Assembly: GCA_030762895.1 (NCBI GenBank) | Contig: CM061070.1 | Span: 50,915,007-50,979,006 of the forward strand | DNA length: 64,000 bases | Origin: Sophora flavescens | Lineage: Eukaryota > Streptophyta > Magnoliopsida > Fabales > Fabaceae | Direction: 5' to 3' | In this document: positions 43,691 through 56,201 of the stretch, piece after piece | How the letters are laid out: each line of letters opens with the position of its first letter | How positions within the stretch are numbered: the first letter of the stretch is position 1 | Made by a program: the position numbers and the translations under genes | The notes under the pieces: generated by a model | What the model saw: the letters and a program-made list of their open reading frames with translations, nothing else | Database searches by the model: none | Told to the model about the DNA's origin: nothing

Positions 43691-44200
43691 CGTCCAGAAA
43701 TCAAGCAAGCCATCAGCTATCAGGAGATCCGTGTCTTTTTTATCTTGGTGAACAAGGGTAGGATCTTCGAAGATGCTACAAATCCAGAGTGGCAAACTAC
43801 AGGAGTTCGGATGTTCGGGGGAAGCGGGAAGAATGATCGGAAGGACAAGGGAAACAGCGTCTAGCTCCAAAATGCCAAGGACTTCAAGCGGGGTGGGAAG
43901 AAGCCATTCTTCTACAAGCGGGTTCAGGAATTGGGATCCTTCTTCTCCCTAGGCCCATCAAAGTGCGGCAAGTGCGGACATGATCATTTCACCACTCAGT
44001 GCAAGGAGATCGATGTCATCTCGCTTCAAGTGTGGCAAGTCCGGCCACATCAGCCGGTGGTGTGGAGGGACGGGGATCGAACCGCAAAGTGCTAGCAAGA
44101 ATCGAGTTCCTAAGCCAATCGATCAAGACCGGTGGAAGAGTCTTTACTCTTAGCGGGTCGACGCCTCCGAGTCCGAGGACTTGATCCAAGGTATGTGCCT
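43691..44200 (+). pseudogene. Tekay-like gag, 3' part with zinc knuckle
   Basis: Continues the gag interrupted at 41,296: RPEIKQAISYQEIRVF, VNKGRIFEDATNPEWQ, then a TAG at 43,862-43,864 and FKRGGKKPFFYKRVQELG. A zinc-knuckle region CGKCGHDHFTTQC (about 43,960-44,000) and a second, frameshifted knuckle (FKCGKSGHISRWC-like) follow. Confidence 0.75.
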
Positions 44201-44204
44201 TATC

Positions 44205-44405
44205 GATGGAAATCATTTAGCTGTTTTGTTTGATTCGGTGCGACTCACTCATTTATATCACATGATTGTGTCAAAACCCTTAAATTGCCTATGACCCTTC
44301 TTGATTGTGATTTGGTTGTTGCCACACCCACAAATAAGCCCATTCTTACTTCATATGCATGCAATAATTGTCTTATTACCATTGATGGTAGAAATTTACG
44401 TAGTT
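44205..44405 (+). pseudogene. Tekay-like protease fragment
   Basis: FISHDCVKTLKLPMTLLDCD and LVVATPTNKPILTS are the N-terminal part of a chromovirus retropepsin. The DSGATHSF active-site segment is damaged by a one-base loss at about 44,235. It ends abruptly where other LTR sequence begins. Confidence 0.7.
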
Positions 44406-44424
44406 GATCTTGTATGCTTATGAG

Positions 44425-44745
44425 ACACCTGTTGTTCCATTAAATTAAAACCTAATTGACTATTCCTGATCACGATATTAAATGTTCGTGTGCTCAATAA
44501 AATACGAAGAAATTAAAAAATTAAATATAACACGTACAACTTGTGAAAGTTAAACACACCATAGCTATATTACACATACACAACATATGTCGTTCCATCA
44601 AGGAACGAAACACTGTCTAGGGTATCCTATCAGTAGGATCCCTTGCTACACATTTACACAAACTTTCTTAAACAACGGAAAATAAAACGTCTCCAAAAAA
44701 TGCATTGGCCATAAACCTTAAAATCTACCGCTAGGATCCACGGCT
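44425..44745 (-). mobile_element. Antisense LTR fragment
   Basis: Related to 1,895-2,240, with 'gggtatcctatcagtaggat' as the best-conserved part. No coding sequence; truncated by the Sire-like element. Confidence 0.45.
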
Positions 44746-46427
44746 TGTTGGAACCAAAGTGGTTTTGGATTTAATAATCTCTAAGTTTTGATGCTAACAA
44801 AAGGATTAAATTTGCTTGGCAAAGTGTTAGTTGAGATCTAACATGTGCTTTCAGTTATGCAGGAATACTTTAATATAAGTAAACGTAGGATAAGCTTTCA
44901 TTGAAAAATACGCTTCCACCCTTGTAGACGCCCTGCTTACCTTGGTAAAGTTACTTGTTTATTTAATTTAGAAGACTGATTTTGTTAAGTGAACGAGGCT
45001 CTAAATGTTTTCTAGACGAATACCAAAATAACTTGTTTAGATACATCAAGTCCAGAGACTTGATAATAAGCACGCCTATTTTGCCACGTAAGCAGACGGA
45101 AGTAATTAGTACAAGTAAATGAACTGAAACATAAAGTAATCTAGTAGACAAGCTCCCACGTCACCAGACGGAGATATTTATAACTCATTGAGGAATAGCA
45201 AGTCCGAAGACTTGATAGACAAGAGGATATGACACGTCATCAGACGAGCAAAATAAAATATTGAACAGACTTAGTCTCTCATATAACTAAGTAGATGGAG
45301 TTTTTCTTAGACGAGCTCTATCTTTGAAATGAATTAAATGCAATCTGAATCTCTTGAATTTATTTCAAATGATTGATATTTATTTCAATAGAATATTTGT
45401 TCTTCACATTTGTTTTATCTGCTTTAATGTTTCACCTTGTTGTAAAAGAAACATAGTACCATCAAGAAATGCAAAAAGCATAATCGTACAATAAGCTACT
45501 GCAAAACAATCTGTACGATGACAACTTTATGGCTGAAAAAGCTGAATTATACACAAAGGAGGAACAACAAGTTCTCAAGCTACAAAACTCAGAGCAGTAA
45601 GCCTCCAATTTCATGCTACCTCGATAACCAAGAGTACTATTCAGCATTGCCACAATCAAGCTATCAGTCACAACGGATATCATGCATTAAATGCTATCTC
45701 TAAACGGGATTATTCAAAGTAACCGTTGTAGAAATACAAGTGAAGAAGAAGGTCGCTATAAATAGGAGACCTGAGATACTGAAATAAGAACTCTTGACTT
45801 GCAAAACCTTACGAGCTCACCTTTTACTCATACTCATATTTCTTTTAGAGAACAAGAGTCAAGTATATCTTAGTTTGAATATTACAGTAAATATTCATCC
45901 GATCTTAAACTGATCATATCTTCACACATAGTGAGTTAAGAAGATCAAACATTAAATCTCTTTGTTAGAGTTAGAGCACAAGAGGCTTGGTAAGAAAGAA
46001 ATACTTGTAAGCCTGAAGAGGTGTTGAATACTTGGTTGTAATCTATTTGGAGAGATAGTGGATAAATCCTTCAGGTCGAAGGGACTGGACGTAGCTCTTG
46101 GTTGGAAGAGATTGAACCAGGATAAAATCTCTTGCGCGAATCTTCTATCCCTAAACTCTTCAGTTTTATTTGCTTATACCAACTGTGGGGTTTTGATATT
46201 GCTTTTGTTAAAGTCTTTTAAAAAGGATCTTTTTCTTTGTGCGTGCTTCTTCTTTCTAATCTCCTTGAGTACAAAATTTGTTTTAAATGTTGTTTTCAAA
46301 AATTGTTAACAAACACAATTCAACCCCCCTTCTTGTGTTTGCATGTGTTAACTTCAGTTGTTATCAGAGCTCAGCCTCGAAAGGGTTGAGCATCAAACAA
46401 GTGTTGAGGGAGTACGATCCAACAACC

Positions 46428-47728
46428 ATGGATGCAGAAGGACAAGCTATCAACAGACCTCCTCTCTTTGATGGAACAGATTATGACTACTGGGAAGAAG
46501 AGAATGATGGCCTTCTTAGATGCACTGAAAATGTAAATATTTGGGAGCTGATTGAAACCGGCTACACCGAACCAAGAAATGAAGCTGAAGCCGCTGTTCC
46601 TAGAGCCCAATGGACTCAAGAGCGGAAAAACCAACATCAGCTGAATTTGAAGGCTAAGCATTATCTCATGTGTGCTATAACCATATCTGACCACGACAAA
46701 GTTCACAAAGTGCAATATTGCTTTGAAGAAATGCGGGATACTCTTGCCCTTGCTCATGAGGGTTCCTCACAAGTTAAGGAATCCAAGATCGACATCTTGG
46801 TTCATCGAGATGAGTTGTTCAAGATGGGTGAACATGAAACAATATACCAAATGTTTGGAAGATTCCAAACCATCATCATCAGTCTCATATCTCTTGGAAA
46901 AGTTTATGAAAATAGAGATCATGTCGGGGAAAATTCTTAGAAGTCTATCCAAGCAATGGATACCCAAAGTTACTTGCCATTCGGGAAGAAAAAACCTGAA
47001 TACACTCTCTCCGAAAGAGCTTCTTGGATCTATCAAGGTTCATGAACTTGAATTTAATGAAGAAGAAAACTTGTGAAAAAGGAAAATCTATTGCCCTAAA
47101 GGCAAAGAAAGCAAGTTCATCAAAAGTTCTCAAAGTGCTGAGTCATCGGATGAATCAATCTTCCGATAATGATGAAGGATCGGATGAGGATGAATTGTCC
47201 TTTATCTCCAGTGAAGATTCAACATATGTGGAGAAAGAAGGTGGTTTCGGAAGGAAGCAACTCCACAAAAAGTTTTCCAAGGAGAAGTCAGACTCCAAGG
47301 AAAAAGGTCCACCCTTGTGCTTGGAATGCAAGAAACATGGTCATTTCAAAGCTGACTGCCCTGAGCTAAAGGACAAAAAGAAATTCTTCAAAAAGAAGAA
47401 AGGCATGATGGCTACATGGGAGGATCTTGATCTGTCTTCTTTAGATGAAGAAAATGAAGCAGATGAAGAAGCAAATATCTATCTCATGGTAGACACTGCA
47501 TCAGAAAGAGAATACACTGATGCTGAGGTAATGGACTCTAACCCGTCCACTCTTCAAAATGCTTTTGATGAATTGTTGCATGAGTCGTCTATACTATCAC
47601 GAGAATATAAGAGTCTCAAAATGAAGTTTTCTAAACTGACTAGAGAATATGATAGGGTCTGCACTGAGAAACAAAACCTCAAAAATAAAAACGACATACT
47701 AAAATCGGGTGAATGCCGTCCTAGGTGA
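46428..47728 (+). pseudogene. Sire-like gag, broken
   Basis: Starts at ATG 46,428 (MDAEGQAINRPPLFDGTDYD). The usual YW..M of UBN2-type gag is YWEEEN here. A stop at 46,938 and frameshifts near 46,940 and 47,070 break it. The 3' part carries an acidic stretch (SSDNDEGSDEDELSF), the CCHC knuckle CLECKKHGHFKADC (about 47,320-47,360) and a coiled-coil-like region ending near 47,728. Confidence 0.85.
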
Positions 47729-50496
47729 CAAAGTGATGTGTGAACCTGATGTCTCTTGTGAAGTTGCAAAACTGAAACAAGATATAACATATCTAAGCGA
47801 TTCTCTGTCAAAGCTTGTAGGTGGCTCATATAAGCTTAATCTCATTTTAAGGTATTCTAGGTCACCTTATGATAAATCTGGTCTTGGTTATGACAAAGAG
47901 ATGTAAGACGCATCTCACAAAAAGTCAAAACCACTTAAACAAGATAGAACTTCAAAAGTTCCAAATAAATATACCAAAGCTAAGCCTAGCTCGTCCAACA
48001 CCTTTTGTAAAGTGTGTGGAAAAAGTGGGCATATTATATCTAGATGCATACACAATAAACATGCTAAGCATACTCGTCCAGTGATAACTAACAAGAAATG
48101 ACCCAAGTCAGTTTGGGTACCTAAAGATAAGATAATACCTGTTGCAGATTTGCTTAACAATAGGAAGAAAACAAATGTCTTGGTACTTGGACAGCGGCTG
48201 CTCACGACATATAACGGGAGAAAGGTCTATGTTCCAAAACCTTAAGCCCAAAAGATGGTGGTGGGTCACATTTGGAGGAAATCGAGAAAGGGAAAATCAT
48301 TGGTATAGGTAAAATTGGTAAACATCATTTTCCTCCATTGATAATGTTCTTTTAGTAAATGGCTTGAAGTACAATCTACTAAGCATAAGTCAATTATGTG
48401 ACAGTGGATATGAAGTGTCTTTGATAAGAACATGTGTACTTGTCAAGAAATATGATGGATCACTTTATTCACCGCAAAAGGCAAAACAATCTCTATAAGA
48501 TTGACTTGGAGGACCTCTCAAATAAAAGTGTCTCATGTCTAGTGTCCATTGAAGATGAGCGATGGATTTGGCACAAAAGGCTAGGTCATGCAAGATTGAA
48601 ATTAATTTCAAAGCTAAACAAGCATAACCTCGTGAAAGGACTACCAAACCTTAAGTTCAAATCGATGCTCTCTCAGTGATGCATGTCAAAAGGGAAAACA
48701 AGTCAAAGATTCTTTTGAATCTAAGAATGTTATTAGTACCAATAGACCACTAGAGTTGCTACATCTTGATCTTTTTGGTCCAACAAGGACCGCCTCTGCT
48801 CAATGGTAAGAAATATGGTATTGTTGTAGTGGACGATTACACTAGATGGACATGGGTTATGTTCCTAACTCACAAGGATGAGTCTTTTAAGGTCTTTTTT
48901 TATTCTGCAAACGTGTACAAAAAAAAAGGCATGTTATCACTTCAACCAGGAGTGACCATGGGGGAGAGTTTTAAAATGAGCTATTTCATAAGTTCTATGA
49001 AGAGAGTGGTATCCTTCACAACCTCTCAATACCTAGAACACCACAAAGAAAATGGTGTGGTAGAGAGAAAAACGGATCTCTTCAAGAGATGGCTAGGACT
49101 ATGCTCAATGACAATTCTATCCCTAAACACTTCGGGGTGAAGTCTAATATCTTACTGTTACATTGAGAACGGAATATACATTAGACTTATCTTGAATAAG
49201 ACTCCTTATGAATTGTGGAAAGGAAGAAAACCCAACATATCTTATTTTCACCCCTTTGGTTGTAAATGCTATATACTGAATACTAAAGATCAACTTGGTA
49301 AGTTTGATGCTAAACAGATATAGTGGAATACTATTAGGATATTCTCTAAACATCTAAAGGCTTTAGAGTTTATAACTCTAGGATTCTGATAGTAGAGGAA
49401 AGTATTCATGTCGGGTTTGATGACAAACTCGCCTGATAAGAAATTATCAGAGCTAGATGAAGCTTTTCAGGATCTTGATCTAAGCATTCTAGGAGACTCA
49501 CGAGATAAAGTTGATGATCAAAAGATGACCACACTCAGCAACCAGAAATTTCCACTTCTCAACATGGTACAGTTCTAAAATCTTGGTACTTCAAGATTTA
49601 TCATCCACAAGATCGGATCATTGGAAACCCCAATGACAAGCTAAGAACCGAGATCAACCTTCGAGAGAACAAGACAATTCCGCACTAGTCCGAGTTGGAA
49701 CCAAAAGCGATGAGACGAGGCTCGCCAAATGATGGTTGGATTCTACCTATGCAAGAAGAACTCAATCGGTTTGAAAGAAGTGATGTTTGGACTCTGGTTC
49801 CAATGCCCAAAGACAAATCAGTGATTGGAACAAAGTGGGTTTACTGAGAAACAAACTTGATGAAAATGGTAAGGTAATAAGAAACAAAGCAAGACTTGTT
49901 GCTCAAGGTTTCTCTCACGAAGAAGGTATAGATTATACCGAAACCTTTGCACTGTTGCTAGATTAGAAGCTATTAGAATTCTACTTTCATTCGTTGCACA
50001 TCATAGTATTATGCTTTTACAGATGGATGTTAAGAGTGCTTTTCTAAATGGCTTTATTAATGAAGAAGTATATGTTATGCAACCTCCGGGTTTTGAGTGT
50101 GAAACGCATCTCGAACATGTATATAAGCTTAAGAAAGCTTTGTACGGTCTTAAGCAAGCTCCTAGAGCTTGGTATGACAGATTAAGTTCCTTTCTTATGG
50201 AAAATGGATTCAATAGAGGAAAGGTTGACACAACCTTATTTAGAAAATCCATTAAGTCTAATTTCATAGTTGTGCGGATATATGTTGATGATATTATTTT
50301 TTGTGGTACTAATGAGTCTCTATGCAAAGAATTCTCTAAGTTAATGCATAAAGAGTTTGAAATGAGCATTATGGGAGAACTCAGTTCTTCCTTGGACTTC
50401 AAAGTAAAAACAAACCATGGACGAGGTGCTCATCCACCAAGCCGAGTATACAAAAAGACTCAAAGAAGTTTAAGATGGATGATTGTAAAAAAATGA
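47709..50496 (+). pseudogene. Sire-like pol, heavily decayed
   Basis: A second knuckle, CKVCGKSGHIISRC, is at about 48,008. Protease: YLDSGCSRHITG in a shifted frame at about 48,183. The GAG-pre-integrase block has WIWHKRLGHARLKLISKLNK (48,566-48,625). Integrase remnants: VVDDYTRWTWVMFL (about 48,827) and a frame-broken HHKENGVVERK. Reverse transcriptase, best preserved at 50,011-50,496: LQMDVKSAFLNGFINEEVYV, ALYGLKQAPRAWYDRLSSFL and catalytic YVDDIIF. Numerous stops and shifts. Cut by the N run before RNase H. Confidence 0.85.
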
Positions 50497-50500
50497 ATAC

Positions 50501-51000
50501 NNNNNNNNNNNNNNNNNNNNNNNNNNNNNNNNNNNNNNNNNNNNNNNNNNNNNNNNNNNNNNNNNNNNNNNNNNNNNNNNNNNNNNNNNNNNNNNNNNNN
50601 NNNNNNNNNNNNNNNNNNNNNNNNNNNNNNNNNNNNNNNNNNNNNNNNNNNNNNNNNNNNNNNNNNNNNNNNNNNNNNNNNNNNNNNNNNNNNNNNNNNN
50701 NNNNNNNNNNNNNNNNNNNNNNNNNNNNNNNNNNNNNNNNNNNNNNNNNNNNNNNNNNNNNNNNNNNNNNNNNNNNNNNNNNNNNNNNNNNNNNNNNNNN
50801 NNNNNNNNNNNNNNNNNNNNNNNNNNNNNNNNNNNNNNNNNNNNNNNNNNNNNNNNNNNNNNNNNNNNNNNNNNNNNNNNNNNNNNNNNNNNNNNNNNNN
50901 NNNNNNNNNNNNNNNNNNNNNNNNNNNNNNNNNNNNNNNNNNNNNNNNNNNNNNNNNNNNNNNNNNNNNNNNNNNNNNNNNNNNNNNNNNNNNNNNNNNN
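50501..51000. other. Assembly gap, 500 N
   Basis: Exactly 500 N, which suggests a placeholder of unknown true size. It separates the Sire-like element from the second copy of the Athila-to-copia segment. Confidence 0.99.
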
Positions 51001-51675
51001 AACGTAGCCACCAACTATCACCATTCGGAAAGAGGTAATAACCCGAGAAAGCTTTCGGGGGGTAAGTTTGAAATGAATAGCACTGATCTAATTATGTCTA
51101 CATTTGACTCATTGAATAAATGCTTTGATAAGCTTGAAAAGGCTAATGTGAGTTCAATAGGTGCTACTAATGTTGTTTGTGAGATTTGTGGAATGCAGGG
51201 ACATGACATAATGGAATGCCCACATGGTATTGCTCCTGGATCCGGTGCTTTGGGGTAACAAGTGAACTCTTATCACAACTACGATGTCACGAACCCAAAG
51301 TTGCCAAACTATGTTCCCCCAAATTCTTACAACCAAGGAAGGAAGAATAGTCCTTATTTCTCCTATGGGAACTACAACAACACGTTGAATCACGAATTCC
51401 AGGAAGACCAAGGTAATAGGAAACCCGCATCGGGGTATCCTCAGGTACAAAATTCTAAACTTGAGTCTCTTTTGGAAAATTTTGTTGAAACTCAAACAAA
51501 GCAAAATGAAGAGTTTAGGCAACAAGGTAGGACAATCAATGAGGCAATAAAAGAGTTAGCATCTGAGGTAGATAACTTAGCCATCCATAATAAGATGTTA
51601 GAAACTTAGATTGCCCAACAAGCTAGTACATATTCTAGAACTAAAGGGTACGTTTCCAAGATAACCCGAAGTTAA
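51001..51675 (+). pseudogene. Athila-like gag, second copy (3' part)
   Basis: Same zinc knuckle (CEICGMQGHDIMEC) and tail as 4,703-5,377. It has the same TAA (51,256-51,258) and one additional TAG at 51,607-51,609 where the first copy has CAG. Confidence 0.85.
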
Positions 51676-51899
51676 TCCCAATGAGCATTGTAATGCTATA
51701 TACTTGAGGGATGATAAGCTTGGGGTGGTTGAAAAGGATGTGGAATGTGAGGAGGACATGAGTGAACATGAAGAGATGGAGCCAAAGTATTTCCCTCCAC
51801 CACCTTACCAACCCCCAATAGCTTTCCCACAAAGGTTGGTCAAGAAAAAGCAAGTAGGAAAATAAACAAAGAGCTTAATTGAGGAGCATGATGCCATGA

Positions 51900-52556
51900 T
51901 AAAAACTAATATGCCTCCTAAACTAAAAAGATCCATGAAGTTTCTCTATTGCTTGCTCAATCGGAGAATTAAAAATAGACCAAGCCTTATGTGACTTAGG
52001 GGCTAGTGCGAGTTTGATGCCGCTTACTATCTTTGAGAGGTTAGGAACCAAGGAATTGAGTCCATCCAAGTCCTCTGTACAATTTACGGATGGATCAACT
52101 AAAACCCCTCTAGGCATACTAGAGAATGTCCCCATAAAGGTAGGGAAATTTTTCATTCCTTCCGATTTCATGGTGTTGGACATGAACGAGAATTCTAAAT
52201 TCCCTATCATTCTTGGAAGGCCATTCTTGGCCACAGCTCGAGCCATAATAGATGTAAAAAATGGTAAGCTTTCCTTGAATTTAGAGGAAGGTAGTGTGGA
52301 TTTTGATTTGACTAACTCATATAACAACCCTCCTTTTGAGAGTCATGTGTGCAGGATTGAGATAATGCCTCCAAAGGTGAAGGAAGAGCTTAACATGGAA
52401 GCAACTCCGAAACTTTGCATGACAAATGATGCACCAAATAATGATGAAGTTGGAGTTGCTCAACAAGTGGAGTTAAAACTTCCGCCGGAAGGAAGTAAGG
52501 CCATGAAACTCAAAGTGAAAAGAGCAAAGCGAAAGCGCATGTGGCCATATGAATAA
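51900..52556 (+). pseudogene. Athila-like protease, second copy
   Basis: Copy of 5,600-6,257 with DLGAS at 51,993-52,007. Differences: an extra A near 51,925 and Gly to Arg in FLATARAIID (52,236-52,240 region). Confidence 0.85.
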
Positions 52557-53867
52557 AATAGGCTCTTTGGTGGACTTCCTTGGAAGAGAGGTGTTCTTGC
52601 ATTTCCAAGCCCAGCTGATCCCGGTTGATCCAAGGGAGTATGGTCAAGCTTAAGACCGTAAATAAGAGCTTCTTGGGAGGCAACCCAAGTTTTCTTTCCC
52701 TTTTCAATTTCTTTTTGAATTTTGTTGTTGAATAATTTGAGAAGATTAAGAGAAGAAAGATCACAAATTGATGGTTTTGCCAAGTATTTTCAGGTTATGA
52801 AGGCATGAAGAGTAAAAAGGCATGGAAAAACGAAGTAAGAGGAGATCATGGCCTGCCCCTGATATCCATCATGGCCATGATGTGAGACCAGAAGTGATCA
52901 CGCCCAAGCTGTGACAGGGGTCACGACCATGATTAGCCAACAGATGAAGATCCGAAAGGAACACAGCCCAGTCGTGATAGCCCTCGTGGGCATGATGAGA
53001 AGGACCCAGAAGATCAGAATGTATCACGACCTAGCCGTGATGGAAGTCACGGCCGTCAGAGGCCAGCTCCTATAGACCCGAATTGATCACGGCCCAGCCG
53101 TGATGTATATCACGCCCGTGATGGGGACTTGCTTGACACCAGAACTGGTCACGGCCTGCCCGTGATGAATGTCACGGCCGTGACGCGTCTTCCAGCAGCT
53201 CTTGGACTGGTGTCCGAGCCAACACCCTCCACCACCTCGCTGAGTTGTTCCATTTTTCTCCTCTCTCCGACTTGATTATTTACATTGGGGACAATGTAAG
53301 TTTTTAAGCTTGGGGTAGGGGTATTTTTGCATTTTTCATGTTGCATTCATATAGGCGTAGTTTTGCATAGTCACATGATTAGATTGTCCCTTGCTTAGAG
53401 TATGCATCCAATTGTAAGAACTATGTGCCAAATGAATTGAGGCAGTGATTTTTTGAACCCAATTTTTGTATTCTTGTGATAGGCTAGAAATAAAAATGCT
53501 TGAGATGATCTTCTGATAGTTGATAATTAGCATGTGGTTCCTTAGATTTGTGTTTCTCATTGATTTTAAACTATTAAATGTGAGATTTTCTGAGCCTAAA
53601 ATGGGTACTTACTAAATCTACCCCATTCTTTGTGATTGAGTGCTTTATTCCTCTTGGATTGTGTTCTCTAGAACTTGACTTGAAACCGTTTTGAAACTTA
53701 AAAATTTTTGAAAACATATTTGAAAATGATTGAGGCACTAGGTATTTTTCTGGCCTTCTGAGCTTTGACCGATTAAATGCCCCTTAGTTGCCCAATTTTG
53801 AGCCTAAAAGAATAAAATACTTTTCTTGGTACCTTGATTTATTTTGATGAATGATACTTGGTATGAC
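52557..53867 (+). other. Athila 3' region, second copy
   Basis: Contains the post-pol 'gggaggcaaccc' motif (52,675), the six-unit palindromic array at 52,839-53,194 and the conserved dyad motif at about 53,275-53,324. No coding feature. Confidence 0.7.
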
Positions 53868-55994
53868 TGATAGAAGCATGGATGGCTTAAGCATGTGGAA
53901 AGAAGCATATTCAGATCCAGATTAGTGCATATTATTAGTGGGCTATTTAGATAATAATTAAGTTCAATTTTATCATTTTTTTTTTATTTTCGAAATATTT
54001 TTAGGCTTAATTTTCTCGACGTCCTTTTGTATTCTCATAGCCTCACTAAATGCTTCCTATTAGTGCTCTAAGTCATAATAATGGCTAGTGAGAATTTATT
54101 ATCATGTTTATGCTTATTTACTAAGTAATGTAAATGCATTTATCAATTTATGGTAAATGCATGGTAGTGGGAGTTTTATTTCTTGTATTTCCATGTTAGC
54201 CTATAAATAGGGAACTCTTGTAATACACAAATCAGTTTTGAAGATAATGAAATTTGAAGAGTTTTCTCTATTGTGAGAGCTTCCCTTTGATTCATGGGTA
54301 AAAGAACTAAATCTAATCTTATCAAGGCAACTTGTGGCGATCAAACCCATGATTTATCACTCACCTATATCTTGAGTGTGGTGTCAATATCCTTCTTTTG
54401 TCTGAAACTTCAAGGCGGTCTGGATTAGGATCATATCATTTGGTAATCAGAGCTTTGGATCCTTGAATTTCAGGTGCTATCTTCCTTTGTTCTTTTCTGT
54501 TCTATGAGAAAACAATACAAAAAAAATTTATTTGAAGAGTTCTTAATTTTATTCATCATTCTTGGTGGTTGTACGCAAAGTTTGAATATTTCTTAGTGGG
54601 TTCTTCAAGGAGTCAGTAATGGAGAAAAATGATTCCAAGCAAAGGGGTGATCTTTTCTATTCTAGATGCTATGTGAATGACAAGATATGTAGCTTGGTCA
54701 TTGATAGAAAGGGTTACATTAACCTAGCTATTACCATCATCGTGCAAAAGTTGGGACTTCTTGTTCAAGAGCATCCACAACCATATGTCATTTGGAGCAT
54801 CCCGGAGTTTAGTGATATCCGTGATGTGATGGTGAACAAACAAATACGAGTGTCATTCTGGATTGGGAGATATGAATATGAGGTGTTATGTGATGTGGTA
54901 CCTATGGAAACGAGGCACTTGTTACTTGGGCGTCCTTGGAGGATTGAACGACAAGCGAGATATGATGTCGACAACAATAAGTACTCTTTTGTATTTAATA
55001 ATCGCAAAATTACTCTTGGACCATTATCACCAAAACAAGTGTATGAAGATCAAATGTACTTGAAAGGAGAGAGTGAGAAAAGAAAAATGAGTGAGAAAAA
55101 AATAAAAGAACAGGGTTCGGTGAATGAGGAAAAAGAAGGAGTAGAGAAAAAAGAAAGCCATGAGAAAAAAGTAGAAGAAAAGGAGAGTGATGAGAGAGAA
55201 GAAAAGGAAATGGAAAACCATGAGATAAAAGTTGAAGAAAAAGAAAACAATCATGGATATCTCAAGAAAAATGAGACCTTTAAGAGAAAAAGAAATGGAA
55301 GAAGAGCCAATTTTCAAGCAAAATGTGGAAAGCACAAAAGAAAGATTTTACTAAATAATCCACTAACTTTGGGTGCATGTTTGGATTTGAGGACAAATCA
55401 CTTCCAAGATGAGGGGAATGATAGAAGCATGGATGGCTTAAGCATGTGGAAAGAAGCATATTCAGATCCAGATTAGTGCATATTATTAGTGAGCTATTTA
55501 GATAATAATTAAGTTCAATTTTATCATTTTATTTTTAATTTTTGAAATATTTTTAGGCTTAATTTTCTGATGTCCTTTTGTATTCTCCTAGCCTCACTAA
55601 ATGCTTCCTGTTAGTGCTCTAAGTCATAATAATGGCTAGTGAGAATTTATTATCATGTTTATGCTTATTTACTAAGTAATGTAAATGCATTTATCAATTT
55701 GTGGTAAATGCATGGTAGTGGGAGTTTTATTTCTTGTATTTCCAAGTTAGTCTATAAATAGAGAACTCTTGTAATACACAAATCAGTTTTGAAGATAATG
55801 AAATTTGAAGAGTTTTCTCTATTGTGAGAGCTTCCCTTTGGTTCTTGGGTAAAAGAACTAAATCTGATCTTATCAAGGCAACTTGTGGCGATCAAACCCA
55901 TGACTTATCACTCACCTATATCTTGAGTGTGGCGTCAATATCCTTCTTTTGTCTGCAACTTCAAGGCGATCTGGATTAGGATCATATCAATGAC
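53863..55994 (+). mobile_element. Non-autonomous LTR element, second copy
   Basis: LTRs 53,868-54,438 and 55,419-55,989 (571 bp each), target duplication ATGAC at 53,863-53,867 and 55,990-55,994. Same insertion site as 7,564-9,697, so it came with the duplication and did not transpose separately. Confidence 0.95.
54619..55476 (+). CDS. Gypsy protease-like ORF, intact (285 aa)
   Basis: Single open frame. Residues about 1-150 are retropepsin-like: CYVNDKICSLVID, QKLGL, VVPMETRHLLLGRPW, LGPLSPKQVYEDQ. The catalytic Asp is present but the usual S/T-G after it reads R-K-G, so proteolysis is unlikely. Residues about 150-235 are Lys/Glu-rich and probably coiled-coil. The C-terminus resembles the end of gypsy pol (LRTNHFQDEGND) and extends 57 bases into the 3' LTR. 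The start ATG is the first after the leader. Transcription would come from the LTR TATA box. It is an element protein, not a host gene. It is intact here and frameshifted at 8,805. Confidence 0.75.
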   Translation: MEKNDSKQRGDLFYSRCYVNDKICSLVIDRKGYINLAITIIVQKLGLLVQEHPQPYVIWSIPEFSDIRDVMVNKQIRVSFWIGRYEYEVLCDVVPMETRHLLLGRPWRIERQARYDVDNNKYSFVFNNRKITLGPLSPKQVYEDQMYLKGESEKRKMSEKKIKEQGSVNEEKEGVEKKESHEKKVEEKESDEREEKEMENHEIKVEEKENNHGYLKKNETFKRKRNGRRANFQAKCGKHKRKILLNNPLTLGACLDLRTNHFQDEGNDRSMDGLSMWKEAYSDPD

Positions 55995-56029
55995 ACCTTT
56001 TAAAGTATTGCAAATGACAGGAACCAAGT

Positions 56030-56197
56030 GCAGGAACCAATGACAGGAAGAGGTAGGAATGACCAGGCTATCGCTGATGCTTTGACACTGCTTGCCAATG
56101 CTATAGGACAGAACCAGAACAACAATGGAGGACCAGTAAAATTTCAGGGTCTGGATAAGTTCTAGCGAAATAACACACCCTCTTTTAGGGTCTGGAT
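56030..56197 (+). pseudogene. Tekay-like gag fragment, second copy
   Basis: Copy of 9,733-9,900 with the same stop and the same 'agggtctggataagtt' repeat at the junction. Confidence 0.7.
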
Positions 56198-56201
56198 AAG
56201 T

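Larger units (their letters stand above)
44746..50500 (+). mobile_element. Sire-like Ty1/copia element, cut by gap
   Basis: 5' LTR about 44,746-46,356 (TGTTGGAACC to ACTTCA; TATAAATA at 45,757-45,764), then a primer site GTTATCAGAGCTC near 46,360, gag, and a full set of decayed pol domains up to the N run at 50,501. The 1.6-kb LTR, the long gag and the 'attcaacccccc' LTR motif fit the Sire/Maximus lineage. The 3' part is not in the sequence. Confidence 0.85.

Noticed and set aside
50460..51038. Open frames of 180-190 codons across 50,460-51,038
   Set aside because: They consist almost entirely of the N run and are not coding evidence.
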